Source: an uncultured Dorea sp. (lineage in GTDB: Bacteria; Bacillota; Clostridia; Lachnospirales; Lachnospiraceae). Taken from it: DNA of 38,587 nt. Of the stretch, positions 8,101 to 15,944 are shown piece after piece. The DNA lies in NCBI GenBank assembly GCA_947645355.1, contig CANSCI010000014.1, positions 1-38,587 of the forward strand, read 5' to 3'. Both the position numbers and the translations under genes were made by a program. The stretch's first letter is position 1. The number at the start of each line of letters is the position of its first letter. Under the pieces are notes generated by a model. That model saw only the letters and a list, made by a program, of their open reading frames with translations. It made no database searches and was not told the origin of the DNA.

Positions 8101-11100
8101 CTACTCTCCTTCTGGCTCCATTGCCCCATTTCCTGATTCTTCCTCTTCCTTTTTCCTCCTTTTCCTGTGGAACAGATCAAAAATACAGGGAACTACAACT
8201 AAAGTCAATATCGTTCCATATACCAGGCCGCCGATCGTGACCACCGCCATCGGCTGTACCATATCCGATCCCATCCCGACTCCAATTGCCATCGTAAAAA
8301 GTCCAAGGATCGTTGTAAGCGCCGTCATAATAATAGGCCTCAGCCTCGTCCTGCCCGCCTCTATCAGAGCATCCCGCTGCAGCAGGCCGCCTGCAATAAG
8401 CTGATTCGTGTAATCTATATATACAATACCATTATTTACAATGATACCGGATAACATGACAAACCCGACCATGGCAATGACACTGACAGACATTCCGGAG
8501 ATCCAAAGAGCCAGAAGCCCTCCGGTAAATGCCAGCGGTACGGTAAACATAATAATAAACGGTGAACGCAGAGACTGAAACTGTGCTACCATGATCAGAT
8601 ACATAAATACCAGAGCAAGCGCAAGCATCTTGAATAATTCTGTCATCGTCTCATTGATCGTCTCATCCTCGCCAGTCATCTCTACCTCATATCCCTCAGG
8701 CACATCATATTTTTTCAGGGCATCTTTGATCCGGCTGCTCACCAGCCCGATATTATCCCCCTCCTGAATCTCCGCAGTTACAGACATATACCGGCTCTGG
8801 GAAGACCGGTTGATGGACTGGAGTGTAGATGTGTCTTTAAACTCCGCGACATCGGCAAGCTTTACTTCCTTTTCCGTCCCGTCCTGCTGCTTTACATAAA
8901 GGATCATCTCTTTAATATCCTCACGGGTCATGCTCTCCCTCGCGGCATCCCGGACATAGACATCATAATCCTGTGTGTCTGTTCCAAGGATCATAGCCGC
9001 GCGGGGCTCTGACAATGTACTATACAGTTCCTGATATACCTGTGCTACAGTGAGCCCGTGCCCTGCCGCCTTCGCCTTATCTACGACGATTCTCAACTCT
9101 TCGCCGTTCTCCTCTGTCCCGTCAGATACATTCTGCGTCCCCTTCGTATCTGCAACGATCTGCTTAACATCTGCTGCCACCTGCTGCAGCTTATCCAGAT
9201 CCTTCCCCTTGATCCGGACATTTACCCCGGAACTTCCAAGCGCGCTCATATCCATATTAGACATGTCCACCGTAAGCTCTCCGTCAATATCTTTGGTTAA
9301 ACGCTCGATCTCCTTCTGAAGTTTTTTATTGGACAACTTCGGATTTTCCTTCGTGATTGCATAGAAAGAGATCTGGTTCGTCACAATCTGTGAGCCCAGC
9401 ATATCTGAGGATGACACCAGCGCGCCCACATCCTCCACATCCGGAATCGTGCCCACAAGATCCATGACCTTGTCTGCCTGCTCTGCGGTATCTTCAAGGC
9501 TGGTTCCTTCCTCTGTCTCCAGGGTCATACTGATCTGTGTGCTTTCCATAGGCGGCATAAATTCCGTCCCTCTGGACGCCGCCAGAAAAATACTCCCTAC
9601 AAACAAAACTAATGCGCCGATCAGAACCAACGCCTTTGCCCTAAGGGCTTTTGCAAGAATGGCTCCATATATTTCCTTAATCTTCCCAAACAGCCTGGTC
9701 TCCTTCTGTTCTGTTCTCTTAAGAAGCCCGGCAGACATCATAGGAACTACCGTCAATGCCACAAAAAGGCTGGCAAGCAGTGAATATGCGATGGTGAGCC
9801 CCATATCCACAAAAAGCTGCCTAGCGATCCCCTTGGTAAATACGATGGGCAAAAATACACATACTGTTGTCAGTGTGGAAGCGAAAATGGCTCCGCTTAC
9901 CTGCTTCGCCCCTTCAATTGCCGCCTCCCTGGCAGACGCCCCTTCCTCGCTGCGCATACGGTATACATTTTCAATCACCACGATAGAATTATCCACCAGC
10001 ATACCTACACCAAGAGCCAGCCCTGACAAAGATATGACATTCAAAGTCACGCCTGAGAAATACATTGCCACGATCGCCGCCATAATACTGATGGGAATCG
10101 AGCATGCAATCACCGCCGTCGGACGTACACTCCTTAAAAATACCAGCAGAATAATAATCGCAAGGATGGCTCCGTACACCAGATTGCTGAGCACGGAATT
10201 GACGATCATATCAATGTAGATTCCCTGGTTCATAAGAGTCACTACCTGAATGCCTTCCTGGTCCTTCTCCACCTGCTTCAACCGCTCCAATACCCGGTCG
10301 CTGACGTCACCGGTGGAATATCCGGTCTGCTTCTGGATACTCAGCATAACCCCCGGCTTTCCATTGATCTTCGCATAGGTCTCGTCCGCATTATTGACCA
10401 CTTCTATAACGGCAACATCCGTAAGCTTGATGGGATCCATCCCTTCCATATCCAGGAGCACAAGCTCCTTCATCTCGTCAACACTCTGAAATTTGTCACC
10501 CACACGCACCAGATAATCAATGCCTTCTTCCGTCACATACCCCGCAGGCATACGGAAATTCTGTGCCCCGAGCATCGTCTGGATCGTCTCCGCAGACAAA
10601 AGTCCGTCAACACTAAGAGCCGCCTGACTCTCGGCAGAGGCCGCCTCCATCTGCGCCTCCTGCATGGAAAGCGCCGCCTCCCCGGCAGCCAGCTGAGCCG
10701 CGCCCTCCCCGAGGCCGACTGCCGCCTCAAGCTGAGCGGAGGCGAGTTTGCCTCTGGCCTGCGCCAATGTAAGCGCGCCGTTGTTGACCTGGGTCTGGAG
10801 CTGTTCCAGCTGCTGCTTCCCGGCGTTTAGTTCAGACTGGCCGGCTTTTAATTCCTCCTCCTGCTGTGAAAGCTGGGCAAGGGAGGCTTCCAGCGCTGCC
10901 TTCGCAGCGGCATAATTATCTACAATCGGCTGCAACTGAGCAATTTGCTCTTTCAGACTGGCCAGTTCTGCCTGCTCTTCCGGCGTAAGAGGAGTCCCTT
11001 TATTTTCAAGTTCGTCCTTCCGCTTATTCGCCTGATCATAAGCCGCCTTACTGTTTTCCAGATTCGTAAGCTGCTCCTCCACCGTTTTCTTACTCGCCTG

Positions 11101-11943
11101 CAATACACCGGCCGACTGATTAAGCTGCGTCTCCGTCACCTCAAGAGCCGCCATCTTCTCTGTGATCTCAAGCTGCGCCTGCTTAAGCTCCTCGCTCTTT
11201 ACCGATATCTGTGCCTCCGCCTGTCCCATACCCGCAGAAGCCTGCTTTTTGCCGGATGCCAGCGCGTTCTTTCCGCTCTCCACCTGAGCCTTCGCCTCAT
11301 CCAGTGCGCTTTTGGCCTCATTGATCTGAGCCTCCATCTCTGCCTTGACATCATCACTTAATTCATTGATTTTATCTTCATTAAGGGTAACCTCAACCGT
11401 CTCCGTAATACTTCCGGTTGCCATTACAGAGGCGACACCCTCTACGCTCTCCACCTCCGGGATGACCTGATCCTCGATCGTCTTACTGGTCTGCGCAGCA
11501 CTCTTGCCCTCAGCGCTGACTGCTGTAATCAAAACCGGCATCATGTCAGGATTCAGCTTCATGATCATGGGGCTTCCTATCTCCTCTGGCCAGAATCCGC
11601 TGATCTGATCCAGGTTCTCCCGCATCTCTATGATCACAGAATCCATATTGGCCGTCTGCTCAAATTCCAGGATTACCGTAGACGCATTCTCACTGGATAC
11701 GGATTGTATATTTTTAATATTGCTGACCGTAGCCATGGTCTGTTCTACCGGCTTGGTGACAATTTCTTCCACCTCCTCCGGGCTTGCCCCGGGATAGGTA
11801 GTCATAACTAATGCATAGGGAAGATTCATACTGGGAAGAAGATCGACCGTCATATCACGAAATGAAACGAACCCAAGAATGATGATAAGCACGATTCCGA
11901 CTATTACTGTGTAAGGCTTTCTGACACTGAGCTTTGATAACAT
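8101..11943 (-). CDS. RND-family efflux transporter with a large coiled-coil insert
   Basis: A 1280-residue inner-membrane RND exporter of the AcrB/HAE1 type. TM1 is at about residues 10-28. A central TM bundle contains the relay helix GMLVDNSIVVIENVYRMR, and a second bundle lies near the C-terminus. Porter-domain sequence (GASPEEVEEIVTKPVEQ, VEGVASVMATGS) is standard up to about residue 192. It resumes at about residue 448 (LSAETIQTMLGAQNFRMPAGYV), where HAE1 proteins place the helix after that strand. Between them is a heptad-rich Ala/Glu/Gln/Lys stretch of about 255 residues with a turn near ENKGTPLTPEEQ (315-326). Without it the length would be about 1025, normal for RND. AGAGG precedes the start. 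No adaptor or outer-membrane channel gene is adjacent. The substrate is unknown. Confidence 0.93.
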   Translation of the reverse strand: MLSKLSVRKPYTVIVGIVLIIILGFVSFRDMTVDLLPSMNLPYALVMTTYPGASPEEVEEIVTKPVEQTMATVSNIKNIQSVSSENASTVILEFEQTANMDSVIIEMRENLDQISGFWPEEIGSPMIMKLNPDMMPVLITAVSAEGKSAAQTSKTIEDQVIPEVESVEGVASVMATGSITETVEVTLNEDKINELSDDVKAEMEAQINEAKSALDEAKAQVESGKNALASGKKQASAGMGQAEAQISVKSEELKQAQLEITEKMAALEVTETQLNQSAGVLQASKKTVEEQLTNLENSKAAYDQANKRKDELENKGTPLTPEEQAELASLKEQIAQLQPIVDNYAAAKAALEASLAQLSQQEEELKAGQSELNAGKQQLEQLQTQVNNGALTLAQARGKLASAQLEAAVGLGEGAAQLAAGEAALSMQEAQMEAASAESQAALSVDGLLSAETIQTMLGAQNFRMPAGYVTEEGIDYLVRVGDKFQSVDEMKELVLLDMEGMDPIKLTDVAVIEVVNNADETYAKINGKPGVMLSIQKQTGYSTGDVSDRVLERLKQVEKDQEGIQVVTLMNQGIYIDMIVNSVLSNLVYGAILAIIILLVFLRSVRPTAVIACSIPISIMAAIVAMYFSGVTLNVISLSGLALGVGMLVDNSIVVIENVYRMRSEEGASAREAAIEGAKQVSGAIFASTLTTVCVFLPIVFTKGIARQLFVDMGLTIAYSLLASLFVALTVVPMMSAGLLKRTEQKETRLFGKIKEIYGAILAKALRAKALVLIGALVLFVGSIFLAASRGTEFMPPMESTQISMTLETEEGTSLEDTAEQADKVMDLVGTIPDVEDVGALVSSSDMLGSQIVTNQISFYAITKENPKLSNKKLQKEIERLTKDIDGELTVDMSNMDMSALGSSGVNVRIKGKDLDKLQQVAADVKQIVADTKGTQNVSDGTEENGEELRIVVDKAKAAGHGLTVAQVYQELYSTLSEPRAAMILGTDTQDYDVYVRDAARESMTREDIKEMILYVKQQDGTEKEVKLADVAEFKDTSTLQSINRSSQSRYMSVTAEIQEGDNIGLVSSRIKDALKKYDVPEGYEVEMTGEDETINETMTELFKMLALALVFMYLIMVAQFQSLRSPFIIMFTVPLAFTGGLLALWISGMSVSVIAMVGFVMLSGIIVNNGIVYIDYTNQLIAGGLLQRDALIEAGRTRLRPIIMTALTTILGLFTMAIGVGMGSDMVQPMAVVTIGGLVYGTILTLVVVPCIFDLFHRKRRKKEEEESGNGAMEPEGE

Positions 11944-12026
11944 GTAAACGCCTCTTTCTTATTACTGTAAAATGTGTTATGTTTGAGGTACTTTCTCTGC
12001 CATTAAAAGTACATGATAATATGTAA

Positions 12027-12055
12027 ATAATAGCATTTACGCCTTTAAATAGCAA
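12027..12055 (-). promoter_or_regulatory. Promoter of the RND-HD operon
   Basis: Minus-strand TTGCTA (12050-12055), a 17-bp spacer and TATTAT (12027-12032), about 85 bp before the RND start. The rest of the AT-rich 232-bp gap up to the divergent SDR gene has no convincing plus-strand promoter that I can single out. Confidence 0.6.
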
Positions 12056-12175
12056 TAATTCAAGTATATAATAATCTTATTATTCTGTAAAAAATATAAA
12101 GAATCTGTAATATTGGGTCATATAGATATGTGCATCATCTGCGCATAAAAACACGTTGCCCGGAAAGGAACTGGT

Positions 12176-12910
12176 ATGAATCAAAAAACAATTCTGATCA
12201 CAGGAGCCTCCAGAGGCATAGGAAAGAGTACCGCACTTTTATTTGCTTCCAGAGGCTATCATGTATTCCTGAACTGCAATACCTCCGTAGACGACCTGGA
12301 AAGGGTACAGGAAGAGATTGCACACCGTTATTTTACGGACTCTACCCTTGTACCCGGAAATGTCGCAGACTCAGATGCCGTTTGGCATATATTCCGGCAG
12401 ATCTACCGGCGCTGTGATGCTCTTGATGTTCTGGTCAACAATGCCGGTCTTTCCCACATCGGACTCCTCAGTGATCTGTCCGATGAAGAATGGCACCGTA
12501 TCATAAGTACCAACCTGTCCTCTGTATTTTACTGCTGCCGGAGCGCCATACCGCCCATGGTATCTAAAAAATCCGGGCGGATCATCAATATCTCCTCTAT
12601 GTGGGGAATCTCCGGCGCTTCCTGCGAAGCCGCATACTCTGCCGCCAAATCCGGCGTCCACGGCCTGACAAAAGCACTGGCCAAAGAACTGGCTCCGAGC
12701 AACATTCAGGTAAATGCCATTGCATGCGGAGTGATCGACACTGCCATGAACGCACAGCTGGACAATGAGGAACGGAAGATGCTTAAGCAGGAGATCCCTA
12801 CGGGGCGCTTCGGAGATCCCCGGGAGATCGCAGAGATGGTCTGGAATGTTGCCTCTGCACCTTCGTATATGACCGGGCAGATTATCGGGGTAGACGGCGG
12901 GTTTTTGTAG
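12176..12910 (+). CDS. SDR-family oxidoreductase (FabG-like)
   Basis: A 244-residue short-chain dehydrogenase. The cofactor motif TGASRGIG (9-16), NNAG (88-91), Asn113 and the catalytic Ser141-Tyr154-Lys158 (YSAAK) are all present, and the C-terminus ends in VDGGFL as in FabG. The start is supported by AAGGAA 7-8 nt upstream. It stands alone rather than in a fatty-acid gene cluster, so the substrate is open. Family alternatives include 3-oxoacyl-ACP reductase and the FabG-like YmfI reductase that finishes elongation factor P modification in some Firmicutes; the sequence does not decide. It is one of only three plus-strand genes here and is divergent from the RND operon. Confidence 0.9.
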   Translation: MNQKTILITGASRGIGKSTALLFASRGYHVFLNCNTSVDDLERVQEEIAHRYFTDSTLVPGNVADSDAVWHIFRQIYRRCDALDVLVNNAGLSHIGLLSDLSDEEWHRIISTNLSSVFYCCRSAIPPMVSKKSGRIINISSMWGISGASCEAAYSAAKSGVHGLTKALAKELAPSNIQVNAIACGVIDTAMNAQLDNEERKMLKQEIPTGRFGDPREIAEMVWNVASAPSYMTGQIIGVDGGFL

Positions 12911-12931
12911 AGTATTACATTACTACTTACT

Positions 12932-12957
12932 CTATACCCAGCAACCGCAAGGTATAG
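12932..12957 (+). other. Small hairpin followed by a ribosome binding site and a 10-codon open frame
   Basis: CTATACC (12932-12938) pairs with GGTATAG (12951-12957). The 3' arm runs into GGAG, which stands 8 nt before an ATG at 12969; that frame encodes MYLVFAACLT and stops at 13001, 34 bp before the GNAT start. This could be a leader peptide or chance. There is no U-tract, so it is not an ordinary terminator. Confidence 0.3.
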
Positions 12958-13035
12958 GAGAGATAAAAATGTATTTAGTTTTCGCGGCCTGTCTTACATA
13001 GATAATCATAATTAAGAAGAAATAGGAGACCAGCT

Positions 13036-13533
13036 ATGAAGAAAACCTTTCCTCAAAAGATTTCCTTCCGCTTTGCCGAAAGGAAAGATGTGCCCCTGAT
13101 CCTGGAATTTATAAAAGCCCTGGCAGAATATGAAAAGGCTTCAGACCTTGTGACAGCCACAGAAGAGCTTCTGGAAGAATGGCTGTTTAAAAGAGAACGG
13201 GCCGAAGTGCTTTTCTTGCTGGTCTCGGGAAAAGAAGCAGGCTTCGCTCTGTTTTTTCAGAGCTTTGCCGCATACCCGGGCCGCGGAGGCATCTATATTG
13301 ACGATCTGTATATCTATCCGGAATATAGAGGATATGGTTATGGGAAGATATTTTTCGAGAAACTGGCACAGATCACTGTCGGGCGCGGCGGCACGCGGAT
13401 GGAATGGCTCTGCCTGAACTGGAATCCAAGTATGGATTTTTATAAATCCATGGGCGGCAAACCATTGGATACATGTACTGCCTTCCGTTTGGAGGGAAAA
13501 TCACTTCTGGAGTTTCTGAACAATGAAGTATGA
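13036..13533 (+). CDS. GNAT-family N-acetyltransferase, diamine acetyltransferase-like
   Basis: A 165-residue GNAT enzyme transferring acetyl from acetyl-CoA to an amine. The acetyl-CoA loop is YRGYGYGK within IDDLYIYPEYRGYGYGK, and WNPSMDFYKSMGG is the usual alpha4-beta7 region. The arrangement (RKDVPLILEFIKALAEYEK at the start, FRLEGKSLLEF at the end) resembles spermidine/spermine acetyltransferases, so a polyamine or similar amine is plausible but not shown. TAGGAG lies 7 nt before the ATG. It follows the SDR by 125 bp on the same strand and may share its transcript. Its end faces the convergent AraC-type gene across a long hairpin. Confidence 0.88.
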   Translation: MKKTFPQKISFRFAERKDVPLILEFIKALAEYEKASDLVTATEELLEEWLFKRERAEVLFLLVSGKEAGFALFFQSFAAYPGRGGIYIDDLYIYPEYRGYGYGKIFFEKLAQITVGRGGTRMEWLCLNWNPSMDFYKSMGGKPLDTCTAFRLEGKSLLEFLNNEV

Positions 13534-13551
13534 AGTATAAAATGCAAATAA

Positions 13552-13600
13552 ATACCTTCCATATACAAGAGGCCGCACGCCTCTTATACATGAAAGGTAT
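13552..13600 (-). terminator. Long hairpin at the 3' end of the AraC-type gene (possible terminator)
   Basis: Arms 13552-13573 and 13579-13600 form a 22-bp stem with a 5-nt loop. Three positions are not Watson-Crick, and all three are G-U wobbles only in minus-strand RNA (they are C-A mismatches in plus-strand RNA), so the structure fits the AraC-type transcript, whose gene ends 31 bp upstream. The following U-tract is weak (TTATTTGCATTTT), so it may be a terminator or an mRNA-stabilising 3' structure. Confidence 0.6.
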
Positions 13601-13631
13601 ATGGGATCATTCAAACCCATGACAGGAACTG

Positions 13632-14498
13632 CTAAGGCAATTTCTTCTTCGTCACCGGAATCCACACCTCATACTGTGCATTCTGTGGATCCGGATTCAG
13701 ATACACCTCAACATCCGGGGCGTCGGCATATTCATATCCTGATGTCGGCAGCCACTCCGTAACAATCCGCCTTTCCAACTCCTGAATGGACTCGTTGGTT
13801 CCTGTTCCGGGGAAAATGGCCCACGTTGCCGCCGGTACCGTATATTCTTCCAGCCCGTCTTTTTCCTTAGAAGTAGAAACGGCAATATAATACCTCCAGG
13901 GTTCCTCACCGTTGCATGTACTGATTCCAAGTACCCCCATAGGCTCCCTGTCCATCATCTGCACCAGCTGCTGCAAGGTACCGTTCATAGAGATTTCCTG
14001 CCACTTTGAAGGAATAACTATAAAATTCTTTTCAATCTCCTTTTCCAGCGGTACAGATACACCTACAATTCGAAAGGCACCCTTTGTCTCGATTCTGTAA
14101 TCCATCTCTTCTGCTCCTTTGACTGTGATCTTGAATGTAATCGGAGGGAAAGATTTTATAGAGACTCCTTCATCCTTTACAACTGAAGGAGCCACCCCAT
14201 GGATGGACTGAAATGCCCGGTTAAACGCTGTTGGGGATTGATACCCGTATTTTTCTGCTACATCAATAACTTTAGCATTACTTCCCTGCAATTCTACTGC
14301 TGCCAGTGACATTTTCCTCTTCCGCACGTATTCAGACAACGGCATGCCGGCCATATAGGAAAACATCCTCTGAAAATGATAGGAAGAACAGCAGGCAATC
14401 CTCCCAAGCTGCTCATAGTCTATCTGATCTGCCAGATTCTCCTCAATATACCCCATTGCCTGATTCAGTCTTTCAATCCATTCCATATCTGTATCCAT
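13632..14498 (-). CDS. AraC-family regulator with GyrI-like effector-binding domain
   Basis: A 288-residue transcriptional activator type. Residues about 8-108 carry the two AraC helix-turn-helices (LGRIACCSSYHFQRMFSYMAG and VAEKYGYQSPTAFNRAFQSI). After a linker, about 120-285 form a GyrI/BmrR-like domain (FRIVGVSVPL, VLGISTC, YIAVSTSKE, DVEVYLNPDP), which in relatives binds lipophilic or drug-like ligands. Two ATGs 12 nt apart are possible (14498 and 14486); the first has AGGG 5 nt upstream and the second has AAGGA at about 10 nt, so the start is uncertain by four residues. It is transcribed alone. It may respond to a small toxic molecule and control a neighbouring gene, but no target is shown by the sequence. 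Confidence 0.9.
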   Translation of the reverse strand: MDTDMEWIERLNQAMGYIEENLADQIDYEQLGRIACCSSYHFQRMFSYMAGMPLSEYVRKRKMSLAAVELQGSNAKVIDVAEKYGYQSPTAFNRAFQSIHGVAPSVVKDEGVSIKSFPPITFKITVKGAEEMDYRIETKGAFRIVGVSVPLEKEIEKNFIVIPSKWQEISMNGTLQQLVQMMDREPMGVLGISTCNGEEPWRYYIAVSTSKEKDGLEEYTVPAATWAIFPGTGTNESIQELERRIVTEWLPTSGYEYADAPDVEVYLNPDPQNAQYEVWIPVTKKKLP

Positions 14499-14518
14499 CC
14501 TTTCCCTGTGACATGATC

Positions 14519-14574
14519 ATTTTAACAGCGTCTGCCATTCCTGTCCTCTCTTTGCCTGCACCAAAAAAGAGAGG
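14519..14574 (-). promoter_or_regulatory. Promoter of the AraC-type gene with overlapping inverted repeat
   Basis: Minus-strand AGGACA (14542-14547), a 17-bp spacer and TAAAAT (14519-14524). A 9-bp inverted repeat, CCTCTCTTT (14545-14553) with AAAGAGAGG (14566-14574), overlaps the -35 and could be an autoregulatory operator or a weak upstream terminator. Confidence 0.5.
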
Positions 14575-14596
14575 AAAACCACATACCGAAACTACC

Positions 14597-14640
14597 AGAG
14601 CCGCAGATGCAGACAGCTATCCATCTGCACCTGCGGCTCT
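14597..14640 (-). repeat. Structured 44-bp dispersed repeat, copy 1
   Basis: Two 17-bp arms (14597-14613 and 14624-14640) enclose a 10-nt loop ending CTATCCA on the plus strand. The single imperfect pair is a G-U wobble only in minus-strand RNA. It lies 51 bp past the end of the proline iminopeptidase gene, in that gene's transcript direction. The same element recurs at 28016-28059 with the same arm length, loop length and loop sequence core. No U-tract follows directly. Confidence 0.8.
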
Positions 14641-14691
14641 TACATCTGTTCACATGGAACTTTTGCAGCATACATAAAGACCCATATATAA

Positions 14692-15576
14692 TTAGTCGTG
14701 TTTATTCAGCCATTCCTTCATCAACTCAACATATCTGTCATTGTCCTCCACAAAGCACATATGGCGGCATGTACGGAACAACTCCCACTCAGAATTCGGG
14801 ATCCTGTCATACATATATTTTGCAATATACGGGGTACACAGGTCATTTCCGCCGTTGATGACAAGCGCAGGCTCCTTGATGTCCTTAAGCTGCTCTGTCA
14901 CATCATAGTCCTTCAGTGTTCCCTGAGGGGTGTACTCGTTCGGCCCCCAGCCTACCACATAGGCCTCCCCGCCTTTTTTCACCGGACGTCTTAAGCACTC
15001 CGGAGAATCTTCCGTCACTGCGCCGGCTGCATGCCTGAGCATATATTCTGCCTCTGCTGCCTGATATGCCGGGTCGCTGTAATCTCCTGTAGAAGTTGCC
15101 TTTGCAATGGCATCCTGCATCTCCTGCGGGAGTTCCTTAATCATGCGGTGCGCCTCGATCCCCCACATCCAGGAAGCCGGAAGCGTACTGGAAAGAATCA
15201 GGCTCTTAAGACCTTCTGGTTTATAGTTGCATACATATTCCAGAAGCTGCATTCCGCCCCAGGACTGACCGAGAAGATGGATCTCATGAAGTCCCAGGTG
15301 CTCTCTTAAAGCAATCAGCTCATTGATCCATGTCTTAGCATTCCAAAGCTCCGGATGCCCGTCAAGATAGGATTCCCCACATCCGATCTGATCATACATT
15401 ACCAGCTGACGTCCGTCTTCCTCTGCCAGCCTGTCAAGCACCTCAAAATAATTATGGGTAGATCCCGGCCCGCCGTGAAGCAATACCAGCGGCTTTTTGT
15501 TTCCCGTGTTCTCCCCAACAATGCGGTAATATGTCTTGTACTCTAAATATGGCATATAGCCTTCTTTGATTTTCAT
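14692..15576 (-). CDS. pip: Proline iminopeptidase-type alpha/beta hydrolase (peptidase S33)
   Basis: A 294-residue alpha/beta hydrolase predicted to remove N-terminal proline from small peptides. HGGPG (35-39) supplies the oxyanion hole and GQSWGG (103-108) the nucleophile Ser105. NGGNDLCTP and the late RHMCFVED supply the acid and His of the triad. These and the cap-domain sequence SSTLPASWMWGIEAHRMIKELP fit the S33 proline iminopeptidase group, though amide or ester hydrolases are close relatives. The frame is open 8 codons further, but AGGAGG 8 nt before the ATG at 15576 fixes the start. It has its own promoter at 15608-15637. Probably cytoplasmic, as no signal peptide is visible. Confidence 0.87.
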   Translation of the reverse strand: MKIKEGYMPYLEYKTYYRIVGENTGNKKPLVLLHGGPGSTHNYFEVLDRLAEEDGRQLVMYDQIGCGESYLDGHPELWNAKTWINELIALREHLGLHEIHLLGQSWGGMQLLEYVCNYKPEGLKSLILSSTLPASWMWGIEAHRMIKELPQEMQDAIAKATSTGDYSDPAYQAAEAEYMLRHAAGAVTEDSPECLRRPVKKGGEAYVVGWGPNEYTPQGTLKDYDVTEQLKDIKEPALVINGGNDLCTPYIAKYMYDRIPNSEWELFRTCRHMCFVEDNDRYVELMKEWLNKHD

Positions 15577-15607
15577 TTTGAAAACCTCCTTAAGTCTCAT
15601 TTGTTAT

Positions 15608-15637
15608 ATTATAAAACAAAACAAGACAGAATGTCCA
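15608..15637 (-). promoter_or_regulatory. Promoter of pip
   Basis: Minus-strand TGGACA (15632-15637), an 18-bp spacer and consensus TATAAT (15608-15613), giving a short leader of about 25 nt. The region beyond it (15638-15944) is therefore not pip leader. Confidence 0.7.
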
Positions 15638-15726
15638 CCGTTTCCCTTAAGAGGTTTTTAAGAAATTTTCATTTTCTTTAAGGGTTTGAACACATTTTAG
15701 ACATATTTATCTTTTATACTAAGAGT

Positions 15727-15875
15727 CAGATAGTTGAAGAGCATATCAACTATCTCCCCCCTCATAAAGTAAACACCGGGAACCAACACTTTCCCGGTGC
15801 AACACTTTACTCTCATTCCTTTAAACAAAATATAACAAGGAAAGCCCGTTGACCCCTGTGGCCGGCGGGTTTTTT
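15727..15875 (+). ncRNA. Candidate small RNA on the plus strand in the pip-dapL gap
   Basis: The 368-bp gap 15577-15944 has no gene-sized frame. On the plus strand, a -10 TATACT (15715-15720, poor -35) precedes three structures. The first is a 10-bp hairpin (15728-15737 with 15746-15755). The second is a 9-bp GC-rich hairpin (15774-15782 with 15791-15799), extended by AGTAAA/TTTACT (15768-15773 with 15806-15811). The third is a terminator stem (15841-15851 with 15863-15873) ending in six T. The terminator has three G-U wobbles that pair only in plus-strand RNA. Between hairpins 1 and 2 is an unpaired run of six C within TCCCCCCTC (15755-15763), a typical anti-Shine-Dalgarno seed. I do not recognise a known RNA family. 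Confidence 0.55.
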
Positions 15876-15944
15876 CCGTTCTTGTTTTCTGACTTCATTT
15901 CCCAAAACCAACAAAGTAGAACAGACTGAACCCAAGCAGCAAAC

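Noticed and set aside
15697-15744. A 15-codon minus-strand frame (MLFNYLTLSIKDKYV) preceded by GGGGGGAG, opposite the candidate small RNA
   Set aside because: The G-run is simply the complement of the small RNA's C patch, there is no minus-strand promoter before it, and the pip promoter lies beyond it, so a leader-peptide role for pip does not fit.
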